Of a stretch of 64,000 nt of DNA, positions 8,757 through 17,865 are shown one piece after another; the stretch's first letter is position 1, and each line of letters opens with the position of its first letter. Made by a program: the position numbers and the translations under genes. Below the pieces are notes generated by a model. It searched no databases. It saw only the letters and a list, made by a program, of their open reading frames with translations, and was not told where the DNA came from. The DNA comes from Elusimicrobiota bacterium (GTDB lineage Bacteria > Elusimicrobiota > Elusimicrobia > FEN-1173): positions 2,356,001 to 2,420,000 of the forward strand of contig JADKHR010000001.1 in NCBI GenBank assembly GCA_016721625.1, in the 5' to 3' direction.

Positions 8757-10703
8757 GTGAGCGAGCCTTCCACCCCGCCCAGGGACGGTGTTCTTGGGCC
8801 GGGGTTTGTTTTATCCGCCGTTTTCTTTTTGGCCTTTCTTCTCTTAAGGCTGGTCTTGGCCCTTTGGGTTCACGGCATGTTGGAAACGGGGTTCGCGGTT
8901 TGGGCGAAAACCTGGTGGGTGGGACTTCGGTTGGACGCCGTGGCCGCCCTGGCGCTTTCTCTGCCCGCGGCGTTGGCGTTATGGGCGATTCCCTCCCGCC
9001 TATGGCGTCGGCGGGGTTTTCTGTTATTCCTTCGGGGCGCCTATTTCCTGGGGCTCTTCCTTTTCCTTTTCACCTCCACCATCGAAGTGGCTTTCTTTGA
9101 CGAGTTCAACGCGCGATTCAACTACATCGCCGTGGATTATCTGCTTTTTCCCACTGAAGTGGCCGGAAACATATGGCAGTCTTATCCGGTGCTCTGGATT
9201 TTAGCGGGAGTGGCGACCGTGGCTCTGGGATTTTTTCTTCTCACCTATCGTCGATTGGAGCGGGGGCTCGATCAGCCCCGCCGTTTCGCGGCCAAGGGCT
9301 TGGCGGTTCACGCGGCGCTTTTGTTGGTTCTGGGGGCCATCACCCCCCTTTCTTCCATGGAGGTTTGCCAAAACCGGGTTCAAAATGAAGTGGCGGCCAA
9401 CGGGGTTTTGACGTTTTTCCGGGCTCTTTGGACCAACGATCTCAACTACCACGCTTTTTACCACACCCTGGATACAGACGAAGCCCATCGACGGGTGAAC
9501 GCGCTCCTCGCCGAGCCCGAAGGGGGCCCCACTTCCGGCGGGACTCCGAACCCCCTGGAACGGGTCCTCACGGAGGATGGGAGACTTTCCCGCCCCAATT
9601 TCGTGATCATGATCGAGGAAAGCCTGGGAGCGAACTTCACCGGCGTTCTGGGTCACCATCCCGAAAACCTCACGCCCGCTTTTGATCAATTGTCCCGTGG
9701 GGGTCTGCTTTTCACCCGTTTCTACGCCACAGGTTCCCGCACGGTTCGGGGCCTGGAGGCCATTCTCTGCGGGTTCCCGCCGATCCCCGGCGTGTCGATT
9801 CTCAAGCGGTCCAAGTCCGAAAATGTTTTCACGATCGCCGACATCGTGAAGACCCACGGGTATGAGACCCTTTTTCTCTACGGGGGCCGGGGGATCTTTG
9901 ACGGCATGCGGCCTTTCATGAGGAACAACGGGTTTAACCGATTTGTGGAACAGAAGGATTTTAAAGCCCCCGTCTTCACCACGGCCTGGGGTGTTTCGGA
10001 CGAAGATATTTTTCATCGAGGCCTGGAGGAATTCGACCAACTCCACGCCGCGGGACGGCCCTTTTTGGCGGTGGTGCTCAGCGTTTCCAACCATAAACCC
10101 TACGAGTACCCCCCGGGGCGGATCGACCTGGACCCGAAACGCCACCGACGGGAACATGCCGTCAAATATGCCGATTGGGCCCTGGGCGATTTTTTCGACG
10201 CGGCCCGGACCCGGCCGTTTTTTAAGAACACCGTATTTGTGATCATCGGCGACCACGGCGCCCGTGTCTACGGCGCGGACTTCATCCCCATCCGCTCCTA
10301 TGAAGTCCCCTTTTTGATTTACGCGCCCGGGCTTTTGAAGCCGGGAACAGTGGGCACGCTGGCCTGTTCCATGGATGTGGCTCCCACTCTGTTGGGCCTG
10401 ACGAACTGGACTTTCCCGAGCGTTTTTTTTGGCCGGGACCTGTTTGATGTGCCGCCCGACCGCGGTTACGCCATGATGCAACACGATCGGGACGTGGGAT
10501 TCTTGCGGGGGGACCGGCTGGCCGTTTACCGCCCGGACAAGTCCGCGAACCTTTATCTCTTCGACCGCTCGAGCGCCCATTTCAACCCCGCCCCGCCCGC
10601 GCCCGGTGACGAGGACATCGTGAAGGACGGGGCCGCCTTGTTTCAAACGGCCTACGAACTCTACGACCAACGTCGGCTCCGTTTGAAAAACGGCCGCCGG
10701 TAG
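8757..10703 (+). CDS. LTA-synthase/sulfatase-family membrane phosphotransferase
   Basis: The 648-residue protein starts at a GTG. It has about five N-terminal membrane helices (to residue ~200), then an extracytoplasmic alkaline-phosphatase-superfamily domain. Visible catalytic features are the metal ligand Glu in IMIEESLGAN, the nucleophile Thr in GSRTVRGLEA and the metal-binding GDHGARVYG. This is the layout of LtaS, phosphoglycerol transferases (MdoB/OpgB) and related enzymes. In a diderm it most likely decorates a periplasmic glycan or lipid head group with a phospho-alcohol. The exact donor and acceptor cannot be told from sequence. Confidence 0.85.
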   Translation: MSEPSTPPRDGVLGPGFVLSAVFFLAFLLLRLVLALWVHGMLETGFAVWAKTWWVGLRLDAVAALALSLPAALALWAIPSRLWRRRGFLLFLRGAYFLGLFLFLFTSTIEVAFFDEFNARFNYIAVDYLLFPTEVAGNIWQSYPVLWILAGVATVALGFFLLTYRRLERGLDQPRRFAAKGLAVHAALLLVLGAITPLSSMEVCQNRVQNEVAANGVLTFFRALWTNDLNYHAFYHTLDTDEAHRRVNALLAEPEGGPTSGGTPNPLERVLTEDGRLSRPNFVIMIEESLGANFTGVLGHHPENLTPAFDQLSRGGLLFTRFYATGSRTVRGLEAILCGFPPIPGVSILKRSKSENVFTIADIVKTHGYETLFLYGGRGIFDGMRPFMRNNGFNRFVEQKDFKAPVFTTAWGVSDEDIFHRGLEEFDQLHAAGRPFLAVVLSVSNHKPYEYPPGRIDLDPKRHRREHAVKYADWALGDFFDAARTRPFFKNTVFVIIGDHGARVYGADFIPIRSYEVPFLIYAPGLLKPGTVGTLACSMDVAPTLLGLTNWTFPSVFFGRDLFDVPPDRGYAMMQHDRDVGFLRGDRLAVYRPDKSANLYLFDRSSAHFNPAPPAPGDEDIVKDGAALFQTAYELYDQRRLRLKNGRR

Positions 10704-10720
10704 TTTCGCCGACCTTTCCC

Positions 10721-13280
10721 ATGGACCCCGTTTCTGTTCCGCTCCCCGCCTCCCAAGAGCCCGGGCTGTGGTCCGGCCGGGCTTTGGAAGACCTGATGGC
10801 GGACCTGGCCACCTCCCTCGGTGGACTGACGGAAAAAGAGGCCCAGGTGCGTTTTGAAAAAGGGGGGCCCAACGAACCCGCGCGGCGTCGCAAACGGGGG
10901 CTCCTCTTTGGGTTTCTGGCCCGGTTCCTCGATCCCCTGGTTCTCGTCCTGCTGGTCATCGGCGGTTTCTCTCTGTTCTTCGGCGAAAAAGTGAGCGCCG
11001 CCCTCGTGGCCGGCATGGCCTTGATCAGCGTAGGGTTGAGCTTCGCCCAGGAATTCCGGGCGGACCGAGCCGCCGAAAAACTGACCGCCATGGTCCGCGT
11101 GCGCGCCACCGCCCTTCGGGACGGCGTTCCCCAGGAGGTGGATCTTCGGAACATCGTTCCGGGAGACGTGGTGGTTCTGGCCGCGGGGGATATGATCCCG
11201 GCGGACCTCCGCGTGCTGGAAGCCAAAGACCTCTTCGTCAACCAGTCCGCCCTCACGGGGGAATCCTTGCCTTTGGAAAAACAGGCCGCGCCTCCGGCGG
11301 CCGGGGGTCGGGGACTCTCGGACTTGACGAACGCGGCGTTCATGGGGACGAGTGTGGTGAGCGGCCGGGGGCTGGGGCTGGTCGTTAAAACGGGTCCCGC
11401 CACCCAGTTCGGCGCCATTTCCCAGCGCTTGGCCCGGCGGCGGGCGGAAACCTCTTTCGAGAAGGGCCTTCAAAGTTTCGTCTGGCTCATGCTTCGTTTG
11501 ATGCTGGTGTTGGTCGTGGTGATCTTTGCCGCCAACCTATTAACCAAGACGGGGTGGATGGAATCCCTCCTCTTTGCCCTGGCCGTGGCCGTCGGGTTGA
11601 CGCCCGAAATGTTGCCCATGATCGTGACCTTAAATCTTTCCCGTGGCGCCCTCCGCATGTCCCAGCGGGAGGTGATCGTCAAACGGCTGTCCTCCATCCA
11701 AAACCTGGGAGCCATGGACGTTTTTTGCACTGACAAGACCGGCACCCTCACCATGGACGAGGTTGTTTTGGAGCGGCATTGCGACGTGATCCTTCAAGAA
11801 GACGAGGCGGTCCTGTCCCTCGCCTATCTGAATAGCGTCCATCAAACGGGGTTGAAAAACCTGCTCGATCGGGCGATTTTGAAACATCATGACGAAATGA
11901 AGGTGGTCGGGGAAAAGGTCGACGAGATCCCCTTCGATTTTTCCCGGCGGATCCTTTCCGTCGTGGTCTCCCCAGGGGCGCCACCGCTTGATCGCCAAAG
12001 GGGCCCCCGAGGAGATCTTTAAGCGGTGTGTGCGATACGAGTTGGACGGCGAGATCTTTCCCATGGAAGATCTCATTCTCCAGGACCTCCGGGAAGAACA
12101 CGACGCCTTGAGCCGGGACGGTTACCGGGTTCTGGCGGTGGCCTACCGGGACATGACGGAGCCTAAATCGGCCTACAGCAAGGCGGATGAAACGGATCTG
12201 GTTCTTCGGGGCTACCTCGCCTTTCTGGACCCCCCGAAACCCTCCGCGATGGAGGCGTTAGCGGCGCTTCGTCGCCGGGGTGTTTCGTGCAAGGTGTTGA
12301 CCGGGGACAACGCCCTCGTGACCCAAAAGATCGCGCGGGAGGTGGGCCTTCCCGTGGACGGCCTGCTGACGGGGGAAGAGCTGGACCTCCTTTCCGATGA
12401 AGCGTTGGCGCCCCGTTTGTCGTCCTGCACGATTTTCGCGCGCCTCGCCCCGCTCCAAAAAGAGCGCGTGATCCGCCTGCTTCAAAAAGAAGGTCGAACG
12501 GTGGGGTTTCTGGGGGACGGGATCAACGACGCCCCCGCGCTCAAGGCCGCGGACGTCGGTCTTTCGGTGGAAAACGCCGTGGACGTGGCCCGGGAAGCGG
12601 CCGACATGATTCTGCTCCGAAAGAACCTGAACGTCCTGGCGGCCGGCATTGACGAAGGTCGCCGCACCTTCGCCAACATCGTCAAATACGTCCGCATGGG
12701 GGCCAGCTCCAATTTCGGGAACATGATCAGCATGACGGGCGCGAGCCTCGTATTGCCTTTTCTCCCGATGCTTCCCATCCAAATCCTCCTCAATAATTTT
12801 CTCTATGACATTTCTCAGGTGGCGCTCCCCACTGACACGGTGGATCCCGAAGCCCTGGAACGCCCGCGCCCCTGGGACATTTCTTCCATTCGGCGTTTCA
12901 TGTTTCTTTTCGGTCCCTTAAGCTCCCTGTTCGATTTCGCTACCTTCGGCGTCCTGTGGCTTCTTTTCGGTCGACAGCCGCTGTTTTTTCAGACCGGGTG
13001 GTTTTTGGAATCGTTTTTGAGCCAATCCTTGGTCGTTTATGTTATTCGAACCCGAAAACGCCCCTGGGCCGGCGCCCGTCCCAGCCTACCGCTTCTCGCC
13101 TCCACGGTCCTGCTGGGAACTGTTGTCCTTTGGCTCCCGAAGTCATTTCTGGCGAAGCCTTTCCACTTCGCCGCGCTCCCTCCCCTCTACTTCACCGCCC
13201 TCGCCCTCATCCTTGGAACTTACCTCGCCCTCGCCCAAACCCTCAAAACCCATTTTATCCGCCGTTACGGCTACGATTGA
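10721..13280 (+). CDS. mgtA: MgtA-type P-type Mg2+ ATPase, reading frame interrupted
   Basis: Two overlapping frames give one protein of about 852 residues. The first contains the cation ATPase N-terminus, TGES (actuator), VGLTPEMLPMIVT (P-IIIB hallmark) and the phosphorylation site DKTGTLT. The second continues with LIAKGAPEEIF, TGDN and GDGINDAPALKAADVGLSV, then the C-terminal helices. The break lies near 11970-11978, where one extra base in the CCCCAGGGG stretch shifts the frame; dropping it restores VVVSQGRHRLIAKGAPEE. MgtA/MgtB enzymes import Mg2+ under limitation. No Mg-sensing leader is visible in the 17 bases upstream. Confidence 0.85.
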
Positions 13281-13305
13281 CCAACGCCCCCCGTTGAGCT
13301 ATAAT
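13277..13305 (+). promoter_or_regulatory. Strong sigma70-type promoter ahead of tRNA-Pro
   Basis: TTGACC (13277-13282), a 17-base spacer and a perfect TATAAT (13300-13305) overlap the end of the mgtA-like gene. Transcription would start near 13312, about 247 bases before tRNA-Pro, the next gene on this strand. Confidence 0.7.
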
Positions 13306-13558
13306 CCTCGACGGAAAGAATCAAAGGAAACCGCCCTCTGCGCAGTCCCCTCCCCAGAGTTCCGGGGACAGGCCGCGGGCCAGAGGCCCGAATACTCGGC
13401 CGAGCGTCGAGGACAGGCGGCGGCCCAGAGGGCCGAAGGCCCCGCCGGGGTGCCCTCGCACAAAACGCGAGGACTCCACGGACAATGTGGCCAGAATGAC
13501 CGGCACCCACGCAGAGCTTATGGTGCCGGCGGCGGGTCCAGCGGACCCGAAACCCCGC
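13306..13558 (+). other. Transcribed leader before tRNA-Pro, repeat- and hairpin-rich
   Basis: No gene is supported here. The stretch holds two imperfect copies of a GGACAGGC-x-GCGG-x-CC-AGAGG unit about 53 bases apart (near 13369 and 13410). It also has two clean hairpins: CCGGCACC/GGTGCCGG around 13500-13528 and CGGGTCC/GGACCCG around 13533-13549. The string CCCCGCCGGGGTG occurs once near 13440 and again at 13553-13565, where it forms the tRNA-Pro 5' end. It could be a processed precursor or a separate RNA. Confidence 0.4.
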
Positions 13559-13632
13559 CGGGGTGTAGCTCAGTTGGCTAGAGCGTCCGCTTTGGGAGCG
13601 GAAGGTCGCTGGTTCAAGTCCAGTCACCCCGA
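13559..13632 (+). tRNA. tRNA-Pro (anticodon TGG)
   Basis: The cloverleaf is complete. The acceptor stem CGGGGTG pairs with CACCCCG, the D-stem is GCTC/GAGC, and the anticodon stem TCCGC/GCGGA encloses the loop TTTGGGA (anticodon TGG). The T-arm is GCTGG-TTCAAGT-CCAGT and the discriminator base is A at 13632. The 3' CCA is not encoded. The nearest good promoter is at 13277-13305. Confidence 0.95.
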
Positions 13633-13773
13633 GATTTGAGCAGAGAAAAGGCGCCTGCGTTGGGGCGAAGAGTGCCCAAAGGCACTCTTCGCGGGCGCGC
13701 TAGCGCCCCGGCCCGAACCGAGCCGTTAGGCGAGGAGAGGGAGGAGGCCGCTGGTTCAAGTCCAGTCACCCCG
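13607..13773 (+). repeat. tRNA-Pro 3'-end direct repeat with hairpin spacer
   Basis: The last 25 bases of tRNA-Pro before the discriminator (13607-13631) recur exactly at 13749-13773, a period of 142 bp. The match extends a few bases upstream with one mismatch. The spacer begins GATTTGAG right after the tRNA. It contains a perfect 12-bp hairpin (13665-13676 with 13681-13692, loop CAAA) and ends with AGGCGAGGAGAGGGA. The copy lacks the D- and anticodon arms, so it cannot be a functional tRNA. The rest, up to the ABC-F gene at 13831, shows no gene. Confidence 0.85.
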
Positions 13774-13830
13774 GTCGTTCCCCTAAATTTTTTCTTGGAA
13801 GGGAAAATGGCACTTTCGTCTTTTTGACCC

Positions 13831-15639
13831 ATGCTTACCGTCACCAACCTTCATAAAGCCTTCGGGCAACAAGTGGTTTTCGACGCCGCGTCGCTTCAAC
13901 TGAACGCCGGGGATCGCTACGCCCTCATGGGGCCCAACGGGTCGGGAAAATCCACGCTTTTTAAAATCCTCCGGGGGTTGGAGCTTCCCGACGAGGGGGC
14001 CATCACCTTCCCGCGCGGGGTCCGGATCGGATACCTGCCGCAGGAAACGGCGGATCTGGGGGAGGGAACCGTTCTGGAGGAGACCCTCTCGGGGGAGGGG
14101 GAACGGGAAGACGGTCCCTCACCGGAAAGGCGGAGCGCCGAGGCCAAGAAAATCCTCATGGGGTTGGGCTTCCGCGTGACGGATTTCGATCGGCCGGCCT
14201 CGGCCATGTCCGGCGGATGGCGAATGCGGGTCGCCATCGCTCGGCTCCTTTTGCAAGCGCCGGATCTCCTGCTCTTGGACGAACCCACCAACCATTTGGA
14301 CTTGGCGTCGCTCCTCTGGTTTCAGGAATACCTCCAGCGGTCCCGAAGTTCCATCCTGTTGATTTCCCACGACCGGGCCTTCGTCAACGCCATCGCCCAG
14401 GGGATTTTGGATTTGCGGGACCAAAAGATCTTTCGTTACGTGGGGGACTACGAGAAATTCCTGGCCGCCCGCGCCATGGAGCAAGAACAGGTTTTGGCCG
14501 CTTACAAAAAGCAACAGCGGGAGATCGCCGACGCCCAGGAGTTCATTAACCGTTTTCGGGCCCAGGCTTCCAAGGCCCCCCAGGTTCAAAGCCGGATCAA
14601 AATGTTGGAGAAAATGGAACGGATCGAAATCCCGCCCGAGATCAAAAAAATAAGCATCCATTTTCCTCAACCCACCAAGACCGGGGTGAAGGTGTTGTCG
14701 CTGAAAGGGGTCGGCAAGTCCTACGGCGATGTGGTGGTTTACGATGGGTTGGATTTTGAGCTGGAGCGAGGTCAAAAAGTGGCTTTCGTGGGCCCGAATG
14801 GGGCGGGGAAGTCCACCCTGCTTAAAATGTTGGCCGGGGTACTGCCTTTTGAGCGGGGGGAACGGGTCCTCGGGCTCAATGTTCAGTCCGGCTACTTTTC
14901 CCAGCATCGATGGGAAACGTTGAACGCCGGCCGCACCGTCCTCCAGGAGGCCATGGACACCAAACGCATGAACCCGGACCTGCTGGTTCGCACGGTGTTG
15001 GGGACCTTTCTCTTTCGGGACAACGCGGTGTTCAAAAAAGTGGAGGTTTTGAGCGGCGGGGAAAAGAGCCGTTTGGCCCTGGCCAAACTCCTTCTGGACC
15101 CCCCCAATCTGCTACTCTTAGACGAGCCCACCACGCACTTGGACATGGCCAGCGTGGATGCCCTGGTGGAGGCGCTTAAGGATTTCGAGGGCACGATCTG
15201 TTTCATCAGCCACGATCTTTACTTCGTGAACGCCCTCAGTAACCACGTGGCCCACGTGGACCAGGGAAGGGTGAAGCTCTACGCGGGGAACCACGACGAT
15301 TTCCTTCGTTTGGCGGCCCGGACGGCCGGGCGGGCCGGCGTGGCTTCCCCCGCGGCCCCGGCGACGGAGCCGCTTCCGGGTGGCGCCCCGGCCTGGATGA
15401 AGTCATCGAACGACGATTTAAAACGCCTGCGCGAGGCCGAAAAGGCCCGCACCAAGAATCGGAAGAAGTTGAACGAACGCATCCGTGAACTGGAGGAAGA
15501 AATGTCCGACTTAAACCAACGCATGAGTTCGGTGTTCATCCAGAGCGACTACCAAAAGTTGATGGAATTGGACCTGTCCTTGAAGGCCCGGCAAAAAGAC
15601 CTGAACGAGGCCCGCGCGGCCCTGGACCAAACCCGATGA
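13831..15639 (+). CDS. ABC-F family ATPase (Uup/EttA-like)
   Basis: The 602-residue soluble protein has two ABC ATPase domains and no membrane segments. Walker A motifs are GPNGSGKSTLFK (residue ~33) and GPNGAGKSTLLK (~320). Signature motifs are MSGGWRMRVAIAR and LSGGEKSRLALAK, and Walker B is LLLLDEPTNHLD / LLLLDEPTTHLD. The domains are joined by a charged helical linker (ABC-F 'P-site tRNA' region). The tail is a basic coiled-coil as in Uup. ABC-F proteins act on the ribosome, or for Uup on branched DNA. The stop overlaps the next start (ATGA). Confidence 0.92.
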   Translation: MLTVTNLHKAFGQQVVFDAASLQLNAGDRYALMGPNGSGKSTLFKILRGLELPDEGAITFPRGVRIGYLPQETADLGEGTVLEETLSGEGEREDGPSPERRSAEAKKILMGLGFRVTDFDRPASAMSGGWRMRVAIARLLLQAPDLLLLDEPTNHLDLASLLWFQEYLQRSRSSILLISHDRAFVNAIAQGILDLRDQKIFRYVGDYEKFLAARAMEQEQVLAAYKKQQREIADAQEFINRFRAQASKAPQVQSRIKMLEKMERIEIPPEIKKISIHFPQPTKTGVKVLSLKGVGKSYGDVVVYDGLDFELERGQKVAFVGPNGAGKSTLLKMLAGVLPFERGERVLGLNVQSGYFSQHRWETLNAGRTVLQEAMDTKRMNPDLLVRTVLGTFLFRDNAVFKKVEVLSGGEKSRLALAKLLLDPPNLLLLDEPTTHLDMASVDALVEALKDFEGTICFISHDLYFVNALSNHVAHVDQGRVKLYAGNHDDFLRLAARTAGRAGVASPAAPATEPLPGGAPAWMKSSNDDLKRLREAEKARTKNRKKLNERIRELEEEMSDLNQRMSSVFIQSDYQKLMELDLSLKARQKDLNEARAALDQTR

Positions 15640-15977
15640 TTCGCCGCCTCGCTGACGAACGCTGTTTTCCGCCTCAGGAAGGGGATTCCTCCTTGTCCGG
15701 GGAAGAACTGGCCGAGCTTTGCGAAGCGCTCAACCGTTGGAAACTGGATCACCGGGAAGGCGTGGCGCGCATCGTGAAAGTTTTCTCTTTTCGGTCGGCG
15801 GCGGATGGGCAAACCTTCGCCCAGGGGGTTTCCACCCTGGCGGAACGGGAAGACCACCACCCGGAGATCGTGGTGGAGGAGTCCCGGGTCACCGTGGTTT
15901 GGTGGACCCGCCGCCTCCGAGGCCTCCATCGGAACGATTTTATCATGGCCGCGAAGACGGACCGGCTGGCCGGCTAG
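15636..15977 (+). CDS. phhB: Pterin-4a-carbinolamine dehydratase
   Basis: The 113-residue protein has the PCD fold signatures. These are WKLDHREGVARIVKVF at the start, the catalytic histidine cluster in AEREDHHPEI, then VVWWTRRLRGLHRNDFIMAAKTD. The enzyme recycles 4a-hydroxytetrahydropterin and in some bacteria supports molybdopterin or aromatic hydroxylation. No phenylalanine hydroxylase gene is in the window. It is translationally coupled to the ABC-F gene through ATGA, and the coupling may be only positional. Confidence 0.9.
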   Translation: MIRRLADERCFPPQEGDSSLSGEELAELCEALNRWKLDHREGVARIVKVFSFRSAADGQTFAQGVSTLAEREDHHPEIVVEESRVTVVWWTRRLRGLHRNDFIMAAKTDRLAG

Positions 15978-15978
15978 A

Positions 15979-16006
15979 TTGACAAAGCGTCGGCATGTGA
16001 TAAAAT
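15979..16006 (+). promoter_or_regulatory. Sigma70-type promoter for the barrel-accA region
   Basis: TTGACA (15979-15984), a 16-base spacer and TAAAAT (16001-16006) lie immediately after phhB. They would drive the outer-membrane protein gene at 16080 and probably accA beyond it, leaving about 67 bases of untranslated leader. Confidence 0.6.
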
Positions 16007-16079
16007 AGGGCTGATCCGGCAACCTGTTCCAACTCCGTTCCGATTCCCGGCGGCATCGACCACTCGCTTCCCTAACGAC

Positions 16080-16784
16080 ATGAGGCACAAATTGAAAATA
16101 AAGCTTTCCCTTTTCGCGGTCCTTCTTATGGCTGTCTCCAGCGCCCGCGCGGCGTCGCCAGTGATTGAACTGATCGACATCCCGACGGCCGAAGTGTTGG
16201 ACCGCTACGGGTTTGACGCCTCTTTCCGTTTCTATACGGATGGAGGCATGTTGACCAAGACCCATTTCGGCGTTTTTCCCCGTTTGAATATCGGTTTCAA
16301 CCTGGACGCCGAGGGATTCGTGGGCAACCAGTCGGTGGACGTCAACAAACCCACGCTGAACGTCCGGTTTCGGTTTTTTGACGGCCAGCGAAATCTTCCG
16401 GCCCTGGCGTTGGGATACGACGGGCAGGGACTTTTTTATAACAACGACACGGACAAATACACCCAGAGGGAAAAGGGGCTTTTCCTGGTGGGGAGCGGCG
16501 AAATCATCGTTCCGGATTTGAGCCTTCACGCCGGCCTCAATATGTATGATTTCAGCAACGATTACGTTTACGGGTTCATGGGCGTGCGTTACCTGTTTCG
16601 CGATGTCATTGGGTTGACCACCGAATGGGACAATATTCGCGTGGGCCGGGACAGCCGTCTGAACGCGGGTCTCAGTTGGTGGGTGACCCCCAGCTTCGCC
16701 GTGGAATTTGCCGGGCGGGACTTGGCCGCCACCGGCCGGCGCGCGGAACGGATCGTTCGTTTGGTTTACACCGGAGGGTTTTAA
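16080..16784 (+). CDS. Predicted outer-membrane beta-barrel protein
   Basis: The 234-residue protein has a signal peptide (residues 1-24, ending SARA-A). Amphipathic strands rich in alternating aromatic and polar residues follow throughout (FDASFRFYTD, LNVRFRFFDG, YVYGFMGVRYLF). The C-terminal residue is Phe (GGF), as expected for a BAM substrate. It resembles the small YjbH- or DUF-type barrels found in many diderms. The function is not recognisable. A promoter lies about 75 bases upstream, and accA follows after a few bases. Confidence 0.7.
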   Translation: MRHKLKIKLSLFAVLLMAVSSARAASPVIELIDIPTAEVLDRYGFDASFRFYTDGGMLTKTHFGVFPRLNIGFNLDAEGFVGNQSVDVNKPTLNVRFRFFDGQRNLPALALGYDGQGLFYNNDTDKYTQREKGLFLVGSGEIIVPDLSLHAGLNMYDFSNDYVYGFMGVRYLFRDVIGLTTEWDNIRVGRDSRLNAGLSWWVTPSFAVEFAGRDLAATGRRAERIVRLVYTGGF

Positions 16785-16806
16785 GCCAAGGGGGATGACG
16801 ACAGCC

Positions 16807-17835
16807 ATGGCCGAACACACGACGACGTTCAAAGGGTTTGATTTCGAAAAGCCGATCCTTGATTTGGAGGAACAGATCCAGGGTTTGGAAAAAACCGCCC
16901 AGGACAACGAAGGCGTGGGCATCACCGCCGAAATCAAGGCCCTCCGCCAACGCCTGGACGATCTCCGCCGGGACATTTACGGGAAACTGACCCCCTGGCA
17001 AAGGGTTCAAATCGCCCGGCACCCGCGCCGACCGTATTCGCTGGATTTTATCGAACGGGTGTTCACGGGGTTCATCGAAATGCACGGCGACCGTCATTTC
17101 GCCGACGATAAAGCCATCGTGGGGGGGCCCGCTTATCTGGACGGTAAGCCGGTGGTGGTGATCGGCCATCAGAAGGGTCGGACCCTTCAAGAATCCATGG
17201 CCAGGAACTTCGGCATGCCCCATCCCGAAGGCTACCGGAAAGCGCTCCGACTCATGCGGATGGCCGCCAAGTTCGGGGCGCCGATCATCGCCTTCATCGA
17301 TACGGCGGGCGCTTACCCCGGCATCGGGGCCGAGGAGCGCGGGCAAGCCACCGCCATCGCGGAAAATTTGCGCGAGATGTCCCAGTTCGCCGTGCCCATC
17401 CTTTGTTGCGTGATCGGAGAGGGCGGTTCCGGTGGCGCGTTGGCGCTCGGCGTGGGCGACCGGATTTTGATGTTGGAGAACTCGTGGTATTCGGTGATCT
17501 CGCCGGAAGGGTGCGCCTCGATTCTCTACCACGACGCGGCCAAGGCCCCGGAAGCGGCGCGAGCCCTTAAGATCACGGCGGCCGACCTCAAAGAGATGGG
17601 GGTCATCGACGAGATCCTTCCGGAGCCCTTGGGAGGGGCCCACCGGGACGTGGACGCTTCCGCCGTCACCGTCAAAGAGGCGCTTCTCCGGAACCTGATG
17701 GAACTTCAAGCGATGCCTCCCGTCGAACTGGTGAAGAAGCGTTACGATAAATTTCGTTCCATTGGCCGTTTTGAAACGACCGAGAAAGCGCGCCTTTCCG
17801 CCCGCCGAAAAACAAAAGTCAAATCCAAAGAATAA
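16807..17835 (+). CDS. accA: Acetyl-CoA carboxylase carboxyltransferase subunit alpha
   Basis: The 342-residue protein matches AccA along its length. It has the helical N-terminus (FDFEKPILDLEEQIQGLE), the carboxyltransferase region AFIDTAGAYPGIGAEERGQ and the oxyanion-hole segment GEGGSGGALALGVGD. The YSVISPEGCASIL motif follows. With AccD it transfers carboxyl from biotin to acetyl-CoA to make malonyl-CoA for fatty acid synthesis; accD is not in the window. The ATG at 16807 is preferred because AAGGGGG lies about 12 bases upstream. An in-frame ATG at 16795 directly abuts that SD. Confidence 0.96.
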   Translation: MAEHTTTFKGFDFEKPILDLEEQIQGLEKTAQDNEGVGITAEIKALRQRLDDLRRDIYGKLTPWQRVQIARHPRRPYSLDFIERVFTGFIEMHGDRHFADDKAIVGGPAYLDGKPVVVIGHQKGRTLQESMARNFGMPHPEGYRKALRLMRMAAKFGAPIIAFIDTAGAYPGIGAEERGQATAIAENLREMSQFAVPILCCVIGEGGSGGALALGVGDRILMLENSWYSVISPEGCASILYHDAAKAPEAARALKITAADLKEMGVIDEILPEPLGGAHRDVDASAVTVKEALLRNLMELQAMPPVELVKKRYDKFRSIGRFETTEKARLSARRKTKVKSKE

Positions 17836-17865
17836 TCGTTTTTCATCCTTAGGAGGATCGAACCA

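Noticed and set aside
13559..13773. tRNA-Pro as an integrated-element attachment pair (attL/attR)
   Set aside because: The two 25-base copies are only 142 bp apart with no integrase or cargo, and a like pattern at tRNA-Leu is tandem, so a classical genomic island is unlikely; a relic cannot be excluded.
13636..13827. ORF of 63 codons between tRNA-Pro and the ABC-F gene
   Set aside because: It translates the hairpin spacer and the duplicated tRNA 3' end; no SD and no protein similarity.
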